From: Tubiluchus corallicola
Taxonomy: Eukaryota > Priapulida > Priapulimorpha > Priapulimorphida > Tubiluchidae
Assembly: GCA_030141605.1 (NCBI GenBank)
Contig: JAQGDQ010000045.1
Location: 186,001 to 250,000, forward strand
Reading direction: 5' to 3'
Length of the DNA: 64,000 nucleotides
The notes below the pieces were generated by a model, which searched no databases, was not told the origin of the DNA, and saw nothing but the letters and a program-made list of their open reading frames with translations. Position 1 is the first letter of the stretch. Each line of letters starts with the position of its first letter. Shown piece after piece: positions 22,898-36,800 of the stretch. A program made the translations under genes and the position numbers.

Positions 22898-25375
22898 TAG
22901 AGAATGTGCGAACATAATATTTTATGTTCGAATTCAGCTCAGGCCAAGCAATTACGTAACTACTGTTAACTAGTATTAAGCTTAATACCCACCATGCAGT
23001 ATTACGTGATATCCATTGCACAATACTGTTAATAACTGCCAAAGCTCTACCAGTGTGAGGTTTAAAAATGTGCAAATGTGCTTTTAATGCATTTTCTATG
23101 TGAAAATACCTAAGTTAAAGTTAAACATCTATTTTGCCGTGCGGTCGTAAAAGTTTTAGGCCTTTCTCATAACATTGACATCATTCAGCTGGCCTACCTT
23201 GCTTATTCTGTGCGAATGTATTCATTCAAAGCTCCACTATTTAGTATTGAGTCCATTCTTTGCTTTTGCCTGCATAAATGTCTGCAATGGATACTTATAG
23301 CCAAAAAATTACACTGCTCAAGTGCTCATATATGTAGTAAAATTGGCAACTAGTCATTCTTAAAATTGCACCCGTTGTAATGTTCTCTTTCTTGTTTATT
23401 CAGATTTATGTAAAGATGAGTAATACTGGCCTTAAGGCATAAAACAAAATGTACAGAATGTATTGCTGAGCTCCTGGGGTGCTGTTTTGTTATGCTACAA
23501 TGCATTTTAGGTAATTAATTAAATACAATGCACATTTTTACGTAAGTGATATTTGCATTCATTAGGCCTAATCTAAATCAGTTATTGTGCAAAGTATTTC
23601 TTCGAGTATTGTACAACTGATTTTCTCTTGTATACTTTGTTTTATCTCGTAAATATTTAGACTGGACCATAGGTTTTTCACTGCTGCTTCAATAATGCTG
23701 TTTCCTGTAAGCGTTTCCACGCATTCTACTAGCAGTAGGGGTTCCTGCTTTATGCTAATTAAACTGATCCTACTAGAATTAGATATTGGTCATTGTTGAC
23801 CGTAAACAGGGCACTCTGGATACTCCAACTCACTGGAAACATGGTACGTGCAATTGGATTATGGAAATTACTTGCATTATTGTAGCACTACAGACCACTC
23901 ATCTGAAATTGCTGTATCGCTCACTTTATTGCCTTCATTAAGGGTTTTCCATTATTACTGATCGAGAATGGCTTAACTATATGACAGCCTTGATAACAAT
24001 TGTTTGTCTATTTGCAACGCACAGAAATGACGACTGTAAAACTACTGATGTCATAACGAGGTATTTATCTGCCAGCATTTCACTTATTGTGCTTATACTG
24101 TAGTTATGAAATGATTGTAGTTGTATACAACATGAATACTATAAATTCAGTGGTGAATGTTATTGTTCATAATAGCCCATTAAGGTCTCTTCTTTGTGTA
24201 CAAAATCATCTATGTTTGTATTGTCTGCAGCCAACACTAGCTTAAGCACCTTGCTGTCATCATAATTAAAGATCGGTGGTATGAAAAATGTAATAACTGT
24301 TATTCACTGATTTGGAGAGCATCTTTCATCCTACATAAAAGGCTACAAATACTCCGCAAAGTAGTGAGACTTACAAAAGTAGATTTCTAAATCCTTCAAC
24401 TGCAGTAACATTTGTGAACGTCTGAGCTTGTCTTTTATTGCATAATAATTGCTCATATTGCTGTTTTACTTTTTTAAGAAGTTTTACGTTTCTGCGATCT
24501 TTTCTAAACAAGCATTGACGTCATTTGACAATGCATAATAATTCATTTTTTATTTTTTGTAATCATAGATTTATGATTTATCATCAGGTCAATGTCTGAC
24601 AACTTTCTCTTGAGCAATTTTTTTCATTTGTAACAGTTTAACACATTCCTACACTTAGTTTTTGTACTCAGTCCTACTGGTTAAAGGTTGTGCTTAAATA
24701 TAACTTACATTTTGTGTTTATCTGTGACCTTGAAAGTTTGAAAATGCTTTTCTAGTTATGTTAAAATTGTTTTAGTGTTAAATAATAAGCAACTTACATG
24801 CAAGTTGTTTATGTGTAAACCTATAATATGCATTTAGGCTTTGATGTATTTAAATGTATGTATGTAGTAATGTTATTATAATTATAACATGCGTATAAAT
24901 TGTTATGCATGTGATGTGATACTATTATTGTAGCTGGTTGTAAGTTATTTAAATTTTAGTAATTTTGACTGGTTGTACGTAAGCTTAGCTAGTACTCACC
25001 AGTGTTGTGTTAGTTCAGGTATATCATGTCATTTTATAGTGTCTGTTGAAGACGTGCTAGCATTATTATAACAATGACTGCACTGTAATTGTTTTGCTGA
25101 CACGTCACTGTTTTACTCGCCCTCAATTTGAAAATGAACTGTTACGACGACACCTCTTGAAAAACTGGCCAGGCGCATTACATACAAACCAGAGATAGTA
25201 CTTACCACAACCCAGAAATAACTATTGTACTAGCTGTTTTGTGTTTATCAGTTATGGCCTCCAGCTGTGTCTGTATGTGGGCATGTGTAACCACAATTGT
25301 GTGTGTGTTACTTGGTCAAATTGCAGATAAAAAATAAATTTTGTCCTACATGTGTGTAAGCGTTAATAAATTGCC
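22898..25375 (+). other. Probable AGAP 3' untranslated region
   Basis: No coding signal. AATAAA hexamers at 25333-25338 and 25365-25370, close to a TGTGTGTG run near 25300, are the best poly(A) candidates I see. They imply a long 3' UTR of about 2.4 kb. Earlier variant signals cannot be ruled out. Confidence 0.35.
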
Positions 25376-26175
25376 ATAGTAACTAAATTGTTGGGCAATT
25401 TACAACTTGTGTATCTTTATTCTTTTTGTGCACAAATTTAATGTCATATCTCACTCGTAAATATGAATTCGTAATGTAACAAACTGTTATTCTGTGCGAT
25501 CATAATGACACGATATAATTATAGCCATAAGTTATTAATTTAATAACCATTACTTAATAGAAATAGAAAAAATCATCTTGTGACCAAGAAATTATGCTTT
25601 TTTACTTTGATTTTATTCATAATAGTCAGTAATTTTAAATTTGCAGTTAATGATTCTTCATTTGGTTTCATTTATGATAATAGGTCGTTATAGGAGGAAC
25701 ATGTGCTCTTTGTTGCCCGTCTTTCCACCTTCTGTACTATGTTATATAGTCAGTGAAACGAAACTATCGAGTCAAACTTTGGGGATGTTTTTATTATACC
25801 CCTATTTATTTATTTAATCACTGTAACAGAAACAGAAGAAGCCCACACCAATCGCAGCGCTTCCCTCTTTGACTCTGAGTCATATAATGACTCAGCCTGA
25901 AGTATCTTCTCGCGTGTCAAACCACAGAATAGCTAATTAGGTTCCAATATATGCCGGCTCGGGCGTCTATCTATTTAGTTGGCCTTGTCCTGCTTTTAAT
26001 AATGTACATACATTAATTAGTTCAGTTTCTGGCGCCATAATTGTTAAATCTAGACTATGTGAATCTCTACGTGGAATTTTGGTACCACGTGCAAAGGCCA
26101 TAATATCTCAAGTTATGTGAATTGTTCAAATGTAAACCAGTAATAACTAAACTGGCGCTATTAGTAAACCACAGA

Positions 26176-26668
26176 CCTCCGCCAAAACCCGAGTGATCAC
26201 GGTGTTAATCATCATCAGCACATGTGCCTGTTACGTCTATTGTAGGCATTGGGCAGAACTCCATAATAAAATAAATCTGCCCTCAACATAGGTAAACGCA
26301 GCAAAAAACTAGACATTGTTAAATCAGGGAGTTAATGAGTTTTACTAAATTAGTCTACACAGTCGCTTAGGTTACGAAGTCACCAATTGTTCTGACGTCA
26401 TCTGATTTATAACGCACTGTTTTAGATTTTTTGTTGTTGTTCTCTGCTAAGATGTCAGACGGAATTTTGCCATGCTTAATGCCTTTGGTTTTCAATAAAA
26501 ATTTATTTTCTTTCGCAATTCTTGATCTATCACGGCCAAAGTTGAAAGTGTTTTTAATTTTTCGCCCCACCCGTCCAGAACGTTTTCGTCAAAATCGGTG
26601 AAGTAGTTTTTGGGCAATTTATTAACAAACAAACCAATAGCATGAAAGCATAACGTCCTTGGCGGAGG
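26176..26668. mobile_element. Short repeat element bounded by CCTCCGCC / GGCGGAGG (copy A)
   Basis: Begins CCTCCGCCAAAA and ends CCTTGGCGGAGG, which are inverted copies of each other. The right part (AAAATCGGTGAAGTAGTTTT, then AACAAACAAACC) resembles the conserved 3' tail of RTE-type non-LTR elements seen in many invertebrates. It is homologous to copy B in opposite orientation. Coding capacity is absent. Confidence 0.6.
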
Positions 26669-26919
26669 TAATCAAAATTTCTGTACTTCTAAGGTCGACC
26701 CTCACTCTCAGGTCACCGATTCACTTTCTGCTCCATTTTGCGCTTACAAGTGGAGCCATCAAAACTGGGGCATTCGGAACGGAGAGAGGAGCCCATCTCC
26801 CACGTTTGACAAAAATGTCTCGCCAGACTTGCACGTGTTGTTTGAAATGCATTTTACAGCACTCTAAACATTTAGCCGCCAATAGACGTACATCTGGCGC
26901 GAGTTTTGAGAGAAACCTT

Positions 26920-27110
26920 AGAACATGAGAAATGTACAGCCGTGTCAGGCACATAATCCCACTCCCAAGTTATGTCTTGCAAAACGTAAGGAATTTTGGT
27001 ATCTGTAAGAACATTATGAGAGATGTACAGTTGTGGCAGGCACAATCTCGGGATGTCTTGGAGAATGTAAGGAATTATGACAGGTCTAAGAATATTAAGA
27101 GAAACGTACT
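26920..27110. repeat. Degenerate tandem repeat, about 80-90 bp unit
   Basis: Related starts AACATGAGAAATGTACAG (near 26921), AACATTATGAGAGATGTACAG (near 27009) and AATATTAAGAGAAACGTAC (near 27089) head diverged units that share GGCAGGCACA and ATGTAAGGAATT-like segments. Confidence 0.6.
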
Positions 27111-28397
27111 GTGTATAACTGAAGCCTCCAGTGTGTAACATACGATGAAGAATGTTAAGCTATTAACGGTCAAGTGCAAATTATGCATTTTAGGAATTTA
27201 GTCTTTGGTATCACGATCTCTGAACTAGACCATTTAGGTGTACAGTCACTAGTAGATGACTAGATGTTACGATAATTATGTAATTGTAGCTAAATAGATC
27301 CAGACGTGGGTACTTACAGCATTGCTGAAAAAAGTTGTATTTCTCGGTTTCACCGGATTTTTGTACAGTAACAAAATACCGAGCAGTCCGATATGGCGAA
27401 TTGTTTAATTAAAAGTAGCATTCTTTTAATCTACGTCTATGCATAGAGTAGAAAATCGTTTAAAAGTATCGGCCAAGTATAACTTACTTTATAATGACGC
27501 ATTGTGTGTCTGATGATCAGTGAGTTAGTACAAGTAGGGAAAGCAGGAGCAAATGGTTAGGAACGAAGGATGATTAGCGCATAAACAAAAATGTAAAAAC
27601 GAAAAATGGTGCAGTAAGGTTTTTGTAGTGCGCTCACGTAATAGACCAACTGTAGACTGGAATACATTACAACTCAAAATGAGTGATGATGGTGAGTTTA
27701 GGGCGTTGTGATATTTTTCGACCTTTGCTCAAGAATCTTTATGCATTATTTCTCGCTCTTGTAAAAACAATTGTCATTGTCGTTTACAGCCGCAGATCGA
27801 CTTCACGAAATTTTTTATTGCACATTCAACCACACCGGTTTTAAGAGTGTTGAGCAAACATCCGTCTTATTTAAACTGCCACTACGGTAACTCAGTACGT
27901 GCTCCAAGAGTTTCCTACAAAAGGTGGGCGAGATTAATTGGGTAAATTAATACAAGACGAATTATAATTAATAGGCGAACTAACACACAGATAACACAGC
28001 TTGTTTCCCACACGTGCACCTTTCAAAACCTTTCTCTAATATGTATGCATTCTCTGGTGCAAAAAACATTTTTGCAAACTCTGTACGTTTAATAAAGTAT
28101 TTTTTGCCAATATTTCGCAGAAGATAACGTTTACCCAGGTTTGTGCACTTTCTTACGATATTTTACGTATAAAAACTGTGAGTACAATTTTGTATATGAT
28201 TCTAAATGAAACTGGTTTTTGTTCCCTTTATACCGCCAAGTGGGTCTCTATGAAAATGCCAGTTACATACTCAGTTTTACAAAGACAAAAGCGTCAGAAG
28301 ACGTGATATACAAAACAAATTGGCCGTGCTCGAAAAACAAACGGGTTTAAGCGCAAGTGTTGAAAATCAGACATCTGCAGGCATCTTTCTTGTGCAT

Positions 28398-29201
28398 GTA
28401 GGTAAAAATGGCACAAATTGAAAAGTAGGTAAAAATGGCACACTTAGTAAAATGTATGTTTAGGGTTAGGGTTACAGTGGGGGATAATTATTTTAGTTGT
28501 TTTACCTCTGCCAAGGAAGTTATGCTTCAACATAGTTTGTTTGGTTGTTTTTTTTTGTTATGGCAGTAAGCCTATTACGCAAAAACTATCTAACAGATTT
28601 CCAAGAAACTTTGTGAAGGAAGGCGGGTATAGGGTGCCAAAATTTTTTCGCAACACTTGACCAAACGCCACAAAAATACATTGAAAAAAGCATCTCGCGG
28701 CGGTCTCAGAAAAAGTTTTTAGTACTTCTTTTTTGTTACCTCCATTTGGACAAACAACTATGAGTTAGTTTCAGTTCCACTTCGAGAAATTCTCGCTTGT
28801 AAAACTGTGTAACGCCGTGTATAAAGTTCGCTTATTAATGTATATAGCCTTATAAGGTGCTTTGCTATGTAAATAATATATATGTGTCAGTCTATTACTA
28901 TCGCCAAAATTAATTGTTTAAAAGCTAGATAAGCACTTTGTGGAACATTCTTACATTATTGATCATCTATTTAAGGAACACATATTTTGTGAGTCTTTTA
29001 CTAGTCTATGTAATACCAATACAAGTGCATTTTTGCATGTTTACTTGTTCACCTTTGTGTTAAGTTTTTTTTAATCAAAAGAATCAGACGAATAAGTTTA
29101 GGATTGTTCGGCTTTGGCGGAGGTCAACTTCCTATTAAACTTATTCTAGTTTTATTATAGAAATCAAATGCATCAACATAACACGTGCCATTTTTACCTA
29201 C
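28398..29201. repeat. Inverted repeat GTAGGTAAAAATGGCAC around copy B
   Basis: The 17-mer GTAGGTAAAAATGGCAC occurs at 28398-28414 and again at 28425-28441. Its exact reverse complement is at 29185-29201. The pair encloses the RTE-like element copy B, as if that element landed inside another inverted-repeat element. Confidence 0.6.
28505..29123. mobile_element. Short repeat element bounded by CCTCTGCCAAGG / CTTTGGCGGAGG (copy B)
   Basis: About 619 bp with inverted ends. The left part (reverse orientation) carries the same TAGTTTTTGCGTAAT-type stretch as copy A, so the two copies lie in opposite orientation. Probably a non-autonomous relative of an RTE element; no ORF. Confidence 0.55.
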
Positions 29202-32200
29202 TTTAAGAACCGAATTGATAACCGAGGGATGAAAGTTCAAGAAACTATTAAAACATAAGTCTGTTCTACAGCATAAAGAAGAAAAGGTCTATTTGTTTAA
29301 GCGTAAAATTGGGAGAAATACAAGAATCAGTTAAAGACCAACTCATTTTATTGCCGTCTGCTAACCGTGAAACCTCATCAATTTCAGTAATTTTCTTCTT
29401 TACGATTCAGTCTGAATTAACTAGGGGTGTAAACATAAATGCAAACGCAGGCTGATGCTTACAAACTGCAGCTGCAGTGGCCACAGACGTCCGATATTCT
29501 CTTATTCTTCTTGATAGTATCGTTATCATCAGTTACGCCCCTTTGTAATTACCACATCATGTTATCAAAATTCGATCACCTCTTCGGTTCACTTTTCCCG
29601 CCCAGAATCACACTGGGTACCTTCACAGAACTGTTTCTTCGCGCGCCCCGTATGCCCGTAACTGATACTGAAAGGAGTGGAGCTCACAAAATGTGATTTG
29701 AAACTTCTGTTGGGAGATTTGACGTAATAAAACGCTGGGTTGAGTGCAAAACAGCAGCAAATGATGCTCTGCGAATCACGAATCAGATCGTATTGGCTTC
29801 TTTATAGCTGCAAATATCCCAATTCAGGCAATACTGCAACAGTTGTGAATTGGAGGAGTATATGTATTATGCTGCACAAAACAGTATCGCAATACAGTGC
29901 AGTGTACATTTTTGCTTGACATTCTCTTACTAAATAATACACGAATATCTTCCACAGCTGTTTTTAATCATCTTAATTATTGTATCTCACTAAAAGTTGA
30001 TTTTCCTTTTCATAGAGATTATAGCATAGGTATACTTATGACTGTGCGTCAAAATTCAAGTCGATGACAAATTTGCTGTCACGGGATTCTTTTAGCAGTT
30101 TTTTCAAAACCGTTTCAGCAGCTAAGAAATCTTACTATGCTAGTAATAAAAAAGTGATATCAGAAACTGCAGCGCTAGCCAAATTCGTCCATTTGGAGAC
30201 GAAATAGTTTTTCCAACAGGGTTGTATGCGGTGGACCCATTTGGGACCAAATTGTTAAATTCCAATCGACATCATTTTGAAACCTACTTTGCCATTTGCC
30301 ACAAAATGGAAAAATCCCCACTTTCTTAAAAAGCACACTGGCTTCTGTTAGTTCAGTAAAAATGTTTTATAAACCGAGTTTATAATAGTATTTTGATAAA
30401 TAACTAGTGACAAGAAAGATAGGTATTACAGTTTGGTGCCCTTTTAATCGCTTTTCTCGGCTAAAACTCACAGCTTCCGATGTTCAAGTGAGCATTGTTT
30501 ACAACGGTACTTGCTTACAAACACGGCTTAAAAAATTTGATATTTTTTGGAGTTTTACATTGTAACAGTCATCTGTATTACTTCCACACTGCACTTGCTG
30601 CAAACATAATTTACTTGTGTAAACTACACGTGTACCCGTCTATAACGCTATTAATAACGTTTTACAGGCTCATAGTCACAGCGTTTAAGATTTTCAGCGA
30701 GCCACGGAGTGAAAAATCGTTAATGACGCTGGCACATTAAGCAGAGATGAGTAAGCATTCGTATGGCTTCATCATCGCTCAGATGTCCAAATCTTACGCG
30801 TGTGGTCTCCCAAACCAGGAAAACAATCATAACCGCGTAAACAACAATTATTTTTCTTTGCAGGAAGATGCAGTCAGTGAAAAGATTCATTACAGAAGTT
30901 ATACAGTCTTACTATATATTGTATTGTAGCAACAGTACATTCATTTAGTCAACCAAAAATAAATGGCAGGGTGAAAAATGTTTTAGAACTTTTGCGAAAC
31001 TAATTAACTAGTATTATGTTACAAATATAGTAAAAAATTGTTGAATAAAAATACCAAAACGTCTTTTTTCTATTTTTAGTATCACTACAAGGACACCAAT
31101 GTATAGTTCCTTTTCTGTCAATGAATGATAGGCACCACATATTTTGTATAATATACCATGTGAAAGTGTTTACAATAACTGGTGGTGTCGATGTTTAAAA
31201 AATTGTAATTTATTATATATAGCCTATATTTGCTGTTATATAGGCAGCTAAAGCAGTAAGCTAATGTAGGCCCGTAAGTAGGGCTTCGTTAAATTAAAGC
31301 ATGTTGGGCAGGCGACTAATTAGAGAACGGAAACTTTTTTCAGGAATTGAATTTGTGGAACTGTTTTTCAGATGAAGCCAATAATAATGTAATAAAATAA
31401 ATCTAAAGCACTACTTTGACCACATAGCGATTTTGTTCATAATGAGATGCAAATGTTTACGGTTACCCTAAGGGAAACAATTTTTTATTGTAACTACACA
31501 GTGAAAATACAAGTAGGTGACAGTACTAATCTTACAACAGTGCAATGGTTTTTAAAATATCAGTAGTTTCTCTACTCATGTAGAGAAATAATCATAGCTG
31601 GTCCCTGTGAGCCCATTTTTGTGTGACTGTTCCACTCATCTGTTTTCATTTGACTGTGTACAATATAAGGCTAATAAACATCATGCAGTCGATATATGTG
31701 CTCATAACCGCAGCAGTAAGATTTAGAATGTTTGGCATGATGAGAGTCACTCAACTTAATCTAGACTATACATGATACTGTAGCTACAACTGTGTCAATA
31801 ATGATATCAATGCTGCGCCATCCTCACAAAAGAATTACTTTGTACTATTATAATGAGCAATAGTAGTTGACAATAATCCTAACCCTGATCTCGAAACGTC
31901 AAACGTTAATTCATCATCTAGACAAAATTCACTCTTAAAGACTTAAACTAGTAGTTTTAATTGTAGCGCCATCTGGAGCACGAAAAAACACATAAAGCAC
32001 CAAAGTAGATGTCAGAATGTCATAATTATATTACTACATATAATCACAGCAAAAATGACACGAAAAACACAATTTTACTATTTACATGAATTTCAAGAAT
32101 GGAACAAAATACCTTCTGCCCAAAGTGAAATACCGTACGGCAGAAGTTTGAAAAATGCCTTATTCTAATAATTTGATAATTCAAATGACGGAACTAACTA

Positions 32201-33047
32201 TTATGTAGACTTTCCAGAATTTTCTATGTTCTTACAGTTGCTCCTGGAACTGAAGCTGAAAAGGCGTAACTACAAAGTAGTTGACCCAATCTGTGTGCAT
32301 ATCTGTGACTAGTTTCTAACTCTAGTGCTGAAGCCTGTAAGGTTGAATTTTTGATAGGAAAGCCATATACGGCCTCTTCAAAATGATTTTTTTGCAATAT
32401 TAAACAAAGTACGAATCGGCAATCCTTAGAATTGCAGAATGACATAATCTTTATTTCAATTCTATAAATTGGCAGGCATTTATTTTATAATCTCTTAAAA
32501 AATACAATGTATTAAAATTTATGCCATGGGTTTCCTTAAATTGCTAAGCATAATGGGAGATAGCACTTGCTAACCAAAACAGTATAGGGAAAACTCATCT
32601 CCACAAACTGTCTCCATTAAGAATTTACAATGGATGCAAAATTTCAGCAATGAGACTGTATATTACAGATATGAAAAAATAACATTAAAGTAAGTCACAA
32701 AAATATACAAATCTGAAACTTCTAAAGCCGAGACTAAACCTCACTGGACATCATCAACTCCGAGCGCTGTTTAAAATGTAACTTTACTTCGAAGAACCGA
32801 TTGGATTAGACTGGACTAGTGAAGTCGCTGAAGTGAATGTTCAAGAAACCCATCTAAACCTTAAACACAATTGCTTATTGATTGCGAAACTAAATCCCAT
32901 GAAGCCAGCACAAGAAGTACACAAAGAGAAGAGATTCTAACTACTGAAGCCAATGAATTTGAACAACTTCTTGAAGTGTAATTTTTTTAGAACAGAAGGG
33001 CCAGAAAATCAAAGGAATGCAGAAATGTCTTTTCTCAGAAATGTCCA

Positions 33048-33053
33048 TTTATT
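33048..33053 (-). terminator. Candidate LSM5 poly(A) signal AATAAA
   Basis: Minus-strand AATAAA about 755 bp beyond the LSM5 stop codon. Another lies near 32450. Either could end the transcript, and I cannot choose between them from sequence alone. Confidence 0.3.
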
Positions 33054-33807
33054 GTTATATACGCTCAATGGCAAGCACTTTCCAGGATAATTTATGTGTG
33101 GAAATTGGGTTGTTTTCCAGTAACTTCAACTCTAGCAGGACAATAAAACACAAAGGAACAAAACATGTTTACAATATTGTACTTATAAAAAAGTTACAAT
33201 TACTAAGTGGCTTACAATATTTCCACAGCGCGAGACATGATTAGTAAAGGAATTAGTGATTGTCTAGAAAAATTGGCTTTTGGTGGTTTTATCTGCCATG
33301 TTGCGTCTGGATATTTTTCTTGCTTAGAGTATATACACCTGCCTAAGAGATCTCTGCTGGTTTAGTGTCTCACCATTACAGGACCACCAGTAACTCACTA
33401 TGAAGTCCACAATACTGGAGCTAATTACATATTTTATAGTATGAAAATAGGCTAATAATCAGGCATTTCAGAGTCAAAAATAATATTGGAAAACAAAGCT
33501 GTGTCATGATGAAAATAAGTTTGCTAAACTTTAAAAGTTAAACAATGCAAAATAGCAAGAGAACATGCTGTTAGTTTTAGCAAATGTGCTAACATTTGTA
33601 AACATAGACTTTTGGAAAACATCCAGGATCCCATATGCACTTTTGCCTTGTCAGTTTTTATAGAAAACAAAGGCAAAAGAGAAAAATGTTAACAGATGTC
33701 AACTCATAGCATCAGAACAAAGAAGATTACTCATGGTATTTACAGTAGCATAAGATATCTACATTGATGCACATTGTATTTACATTAGTGTCACCTCAGT
33801 TTGTTGA

Positions 33808-33840
33808 CTATACTTCAGGGCCTTCCCCTCCAGGTACAAG
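33808..33840 (-). CDS. LSM5: LSM5 exon 5, C terminus and stop
   Basis: Acceptor TTTTCAG. Reads [10 protein letters not shown] then TAG. Confidence 0.95.
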   Translation of the reverse strand, partial: LVPGGEGPEV

Positions 33841-36800
33841 CTGAAAATAAGAAAGAAATTATTAAGATAACCTTCTTTGATAATAAATATACAATTAAAT
33901 GATTTAACAAACATTTAATTTTAGTTTAGTACATACCATTTACCACATCATTTTTATTATCAGTATTAATTTTTTCATTGTCAGATCAATAATTATTTGC
34001 TACCAGAAGCTACATAACAGGACAGGACCAGATGCTAAACTCCAGAATAGATTAACAGAATAGATTAACTACTTTCCTTATGGAATAGTAGTTAGCAATA
34101 GCTGTCTGAAACCTGGTTCAAACCCAAATGGTAGAACGAAACTTTTCACATATTATATTTTACTGCAATTGCAAGTGATTGAAAGATCAATGCAAACAAA
34201 CTGTTTAACATGAACCAGTGCTATTTTCATGCATTGACAGAAGGAAGAGCCCCTGCCAGGTAAGATACAATTAAAAGTCAAATTTGAAAAAATGAGTTCT
34301 TTTTTGGCAATAAATTAACTTAAACGATAGTAAACTTAAATATATTACCATTGTAACATTGTTTCCGTTGAGTAAAATCTGGTCTAACTTGGTTATGCGC
34401 CTTCCCTCAGCCGTCATTTCACTAAAACAGACACATTAGAGAAATACCACTTTACACTCAACAACGTGCACTTTTATAAATGCTTGCATAAAGTTTTACA
34501 TTTGCTAGAAAAAAATTACTAGAAAATTTGCTAGAATGAAATATAGATTTGTTAATTGTTTGAGTTTGATCAAATTAAGTTTATTTCGGCTTAAATTTTG
34601 AAATTAAAATTTAAAATCATTATTAGGAAAAGCCTGCTACATACGATAAATTAAAAACAATAAAATGTGGCAAAGGAGATTACCTGAGTGACCACAGTGT
34701 GTGAATAGTGATGAAGTTAAACCCCCCAGAATGTAGTTAGGTAGGGTATGTATGTATGGACGGGTATTGGGTAAGTGCAAAAAATTGCTTCTGAACTGCT
34801 TTTTGTGCCTTATATCTGCCAACTTTTCCTCTGGTTGAGAGAGGGAGATCAGGGCCAGATTTACCTATACACTAGACAGGCTAAAACCTAGGGCTTTGAA
34901 ATTTAGGGCACTCCCGGTAATGGTGTATAGTTTGATATTCTGGTCAGTGTCACAAGCCTCCCTGTGCATGTTGTCATGGTATACTTTAGTCTCTAAAGTT
35001 TAAACAAACCACATTCTTTGTACTTATACGATTTGCGGATATCTCCCTGAATTATTTCTTTTCAATAACTAGTGTACACTGCTCAGAGCTGAGCTTTTTT
35101 AGTTAAGGTCCAGCCGATGATAAGCCCAGCGACTAGTCAGCTCACTCCCTCAGTACTGCACTGGCGCAATAATAAAGAAGTACAGAAATTCAACAAATAT
35201 CAAGAAATGATAGGTCAGCGCTAGACTCGAAACTTATCACTGATAGACGTAAACGAGTTTAATAATTATTCCCCTGTTTAAATTATTTTCTAATTCTTTT
35301 TTTTTATCCTCAAACTTCAACACAGCAGTTTCTTTGAAAAACTGCTGCGACTGTACCTTTGCTGACTAATGGCTTTCTAAAAGCAAAAGCCTGTATTTGC
35401 AGTTGCATTACTGTATTTCATGTGGAAGTTTCCTTAATTAATCCTAATTTGCGTTCACACAGTTCTTACGATATGTATGATTCATATTTTTGCACATCTC
35501 TTCATTTAATAATAAAAATTAATGTTCTGTAGTGCTTCTCTGTTATTTAAGACCTATAACACCTGTACAACAGTACTTCTCTTTACACAAGCAAAACTAC
35601 TTATTTTAAAATTTTGGCTTCTTTTATTAAAAAGTAATATTAATTAGTTCTGTTTAGTTAACAATACTCACAGCTATAAACCAACTAAGCTGAAAGGTAA
35701 AACAGCTGACTAACTATGGTATTTAGCAATAATATGTCTTAAAGAGGAATTTTATGTAAAACACTTCCATCATCTATAGTTATGAATGAAGGTGATGGAT
35801 TGGGATGAGTCTCACAAGAACAGCCTAGGACCTCTCTTTGTAACGTGGTTCATCGGTTCAAGACACTTCTACCGGTTCATCGTCTCATCTTAAATGATTA
35901 TGCTTGACAATGAGCTACTTTCAGATCCAGCCGTTAAGTACTGTAGTTTTCTTACAGTCTGACAAACTCAATGAAAAAAATTAAAACCACCCCTTATTAA
36001 ATGCAAAAATTGGTTAAAACTCTCATAAGCTTAAAGAAAAAACTTTCTACGAACTATGCCACCTAGGAATGACAATGACGATCAAATGAAAATATTTTTA
36101 AATTTTGCGACTACTAAATTCTTTTAGCTCAACAAAAATTTGGACGTAATAAAATCAACATTGGTATGTATACATATGATTTGCAAATGCATTAAAATTT
36201 ATTACTTAAACATTTGAAAGTACTTACAATTCTGTAACATCTTCCAGTACCATATCTGCAAATTTTAAGTTAAAGAAACTATTTTTCACAAATGTGCACA
36301 ATGTACAGCAATTTTTTAATACTAATGCTCAGTTTGCTAAGGCCAATTGAAATCTGATGCTAATACAGATGTTAAACAAGCTCCGTTAAAAATTTATTAT
36401 TTACCAGACAAGAACCTCAGAAAGTATTGCATTGGTTGTATCAGTGAAGTGTATATTCAAAACTGTATTAATAAATAATATATACATAACTGTATAATTA
36501 AATTTAGCTTATTTTTTTAGTGTTTAAGGATACTGACAAAGTCATCGAAGCCTAGCAGAGTACCAACAATTTCTTTGTCATTCTTCATGATAATGTGTAT
36601 CCTGGATCCGATACATTTATCAACAAGAGCTGAAAAACATAAAAGTTCAACATACAGAATGGTAAGCGTATCAAATCAAAAAATCTTTAGTAAGTGAGAA
36701 GAGAAGCTGTCAATAGATCCCGCTGATGTGAATTTCGTAAAATTAACACTTTGTTGTCATAAATAAATACAGTATTTCAACATTTTTATAAAAGCACAGC

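Larger units (their letters stand above)
25376..33807. other. Gene-poor interval between AGAP and LSM5
   Basis: Holds the two CCTCCGCC-bounded elements (26176-26668, 28505-29123), a degenerate tandem repeat near 26920-27110 and otherwise AT-rich unique-looking sequence. The open frames of 60-90 codons here show no family resemblance, composition or splice context supporting a gene. The part nearest LSM5 (about 33048-33807) is probably LSM5 3' UTR. Confidence 0.5.

Noticed and set aside
26367-26570. Basic 67-codon minus-strand ORF
   Set aside because: Lies within the repeat element 26176-26668; no recognisable domain and no intact transposon protein.
28463-28480. Telomere-like TTTAGGGTTAGGGTTA
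   Set aside because: Only about two and a half units. Too short to be a telomeric relic rather than chance.
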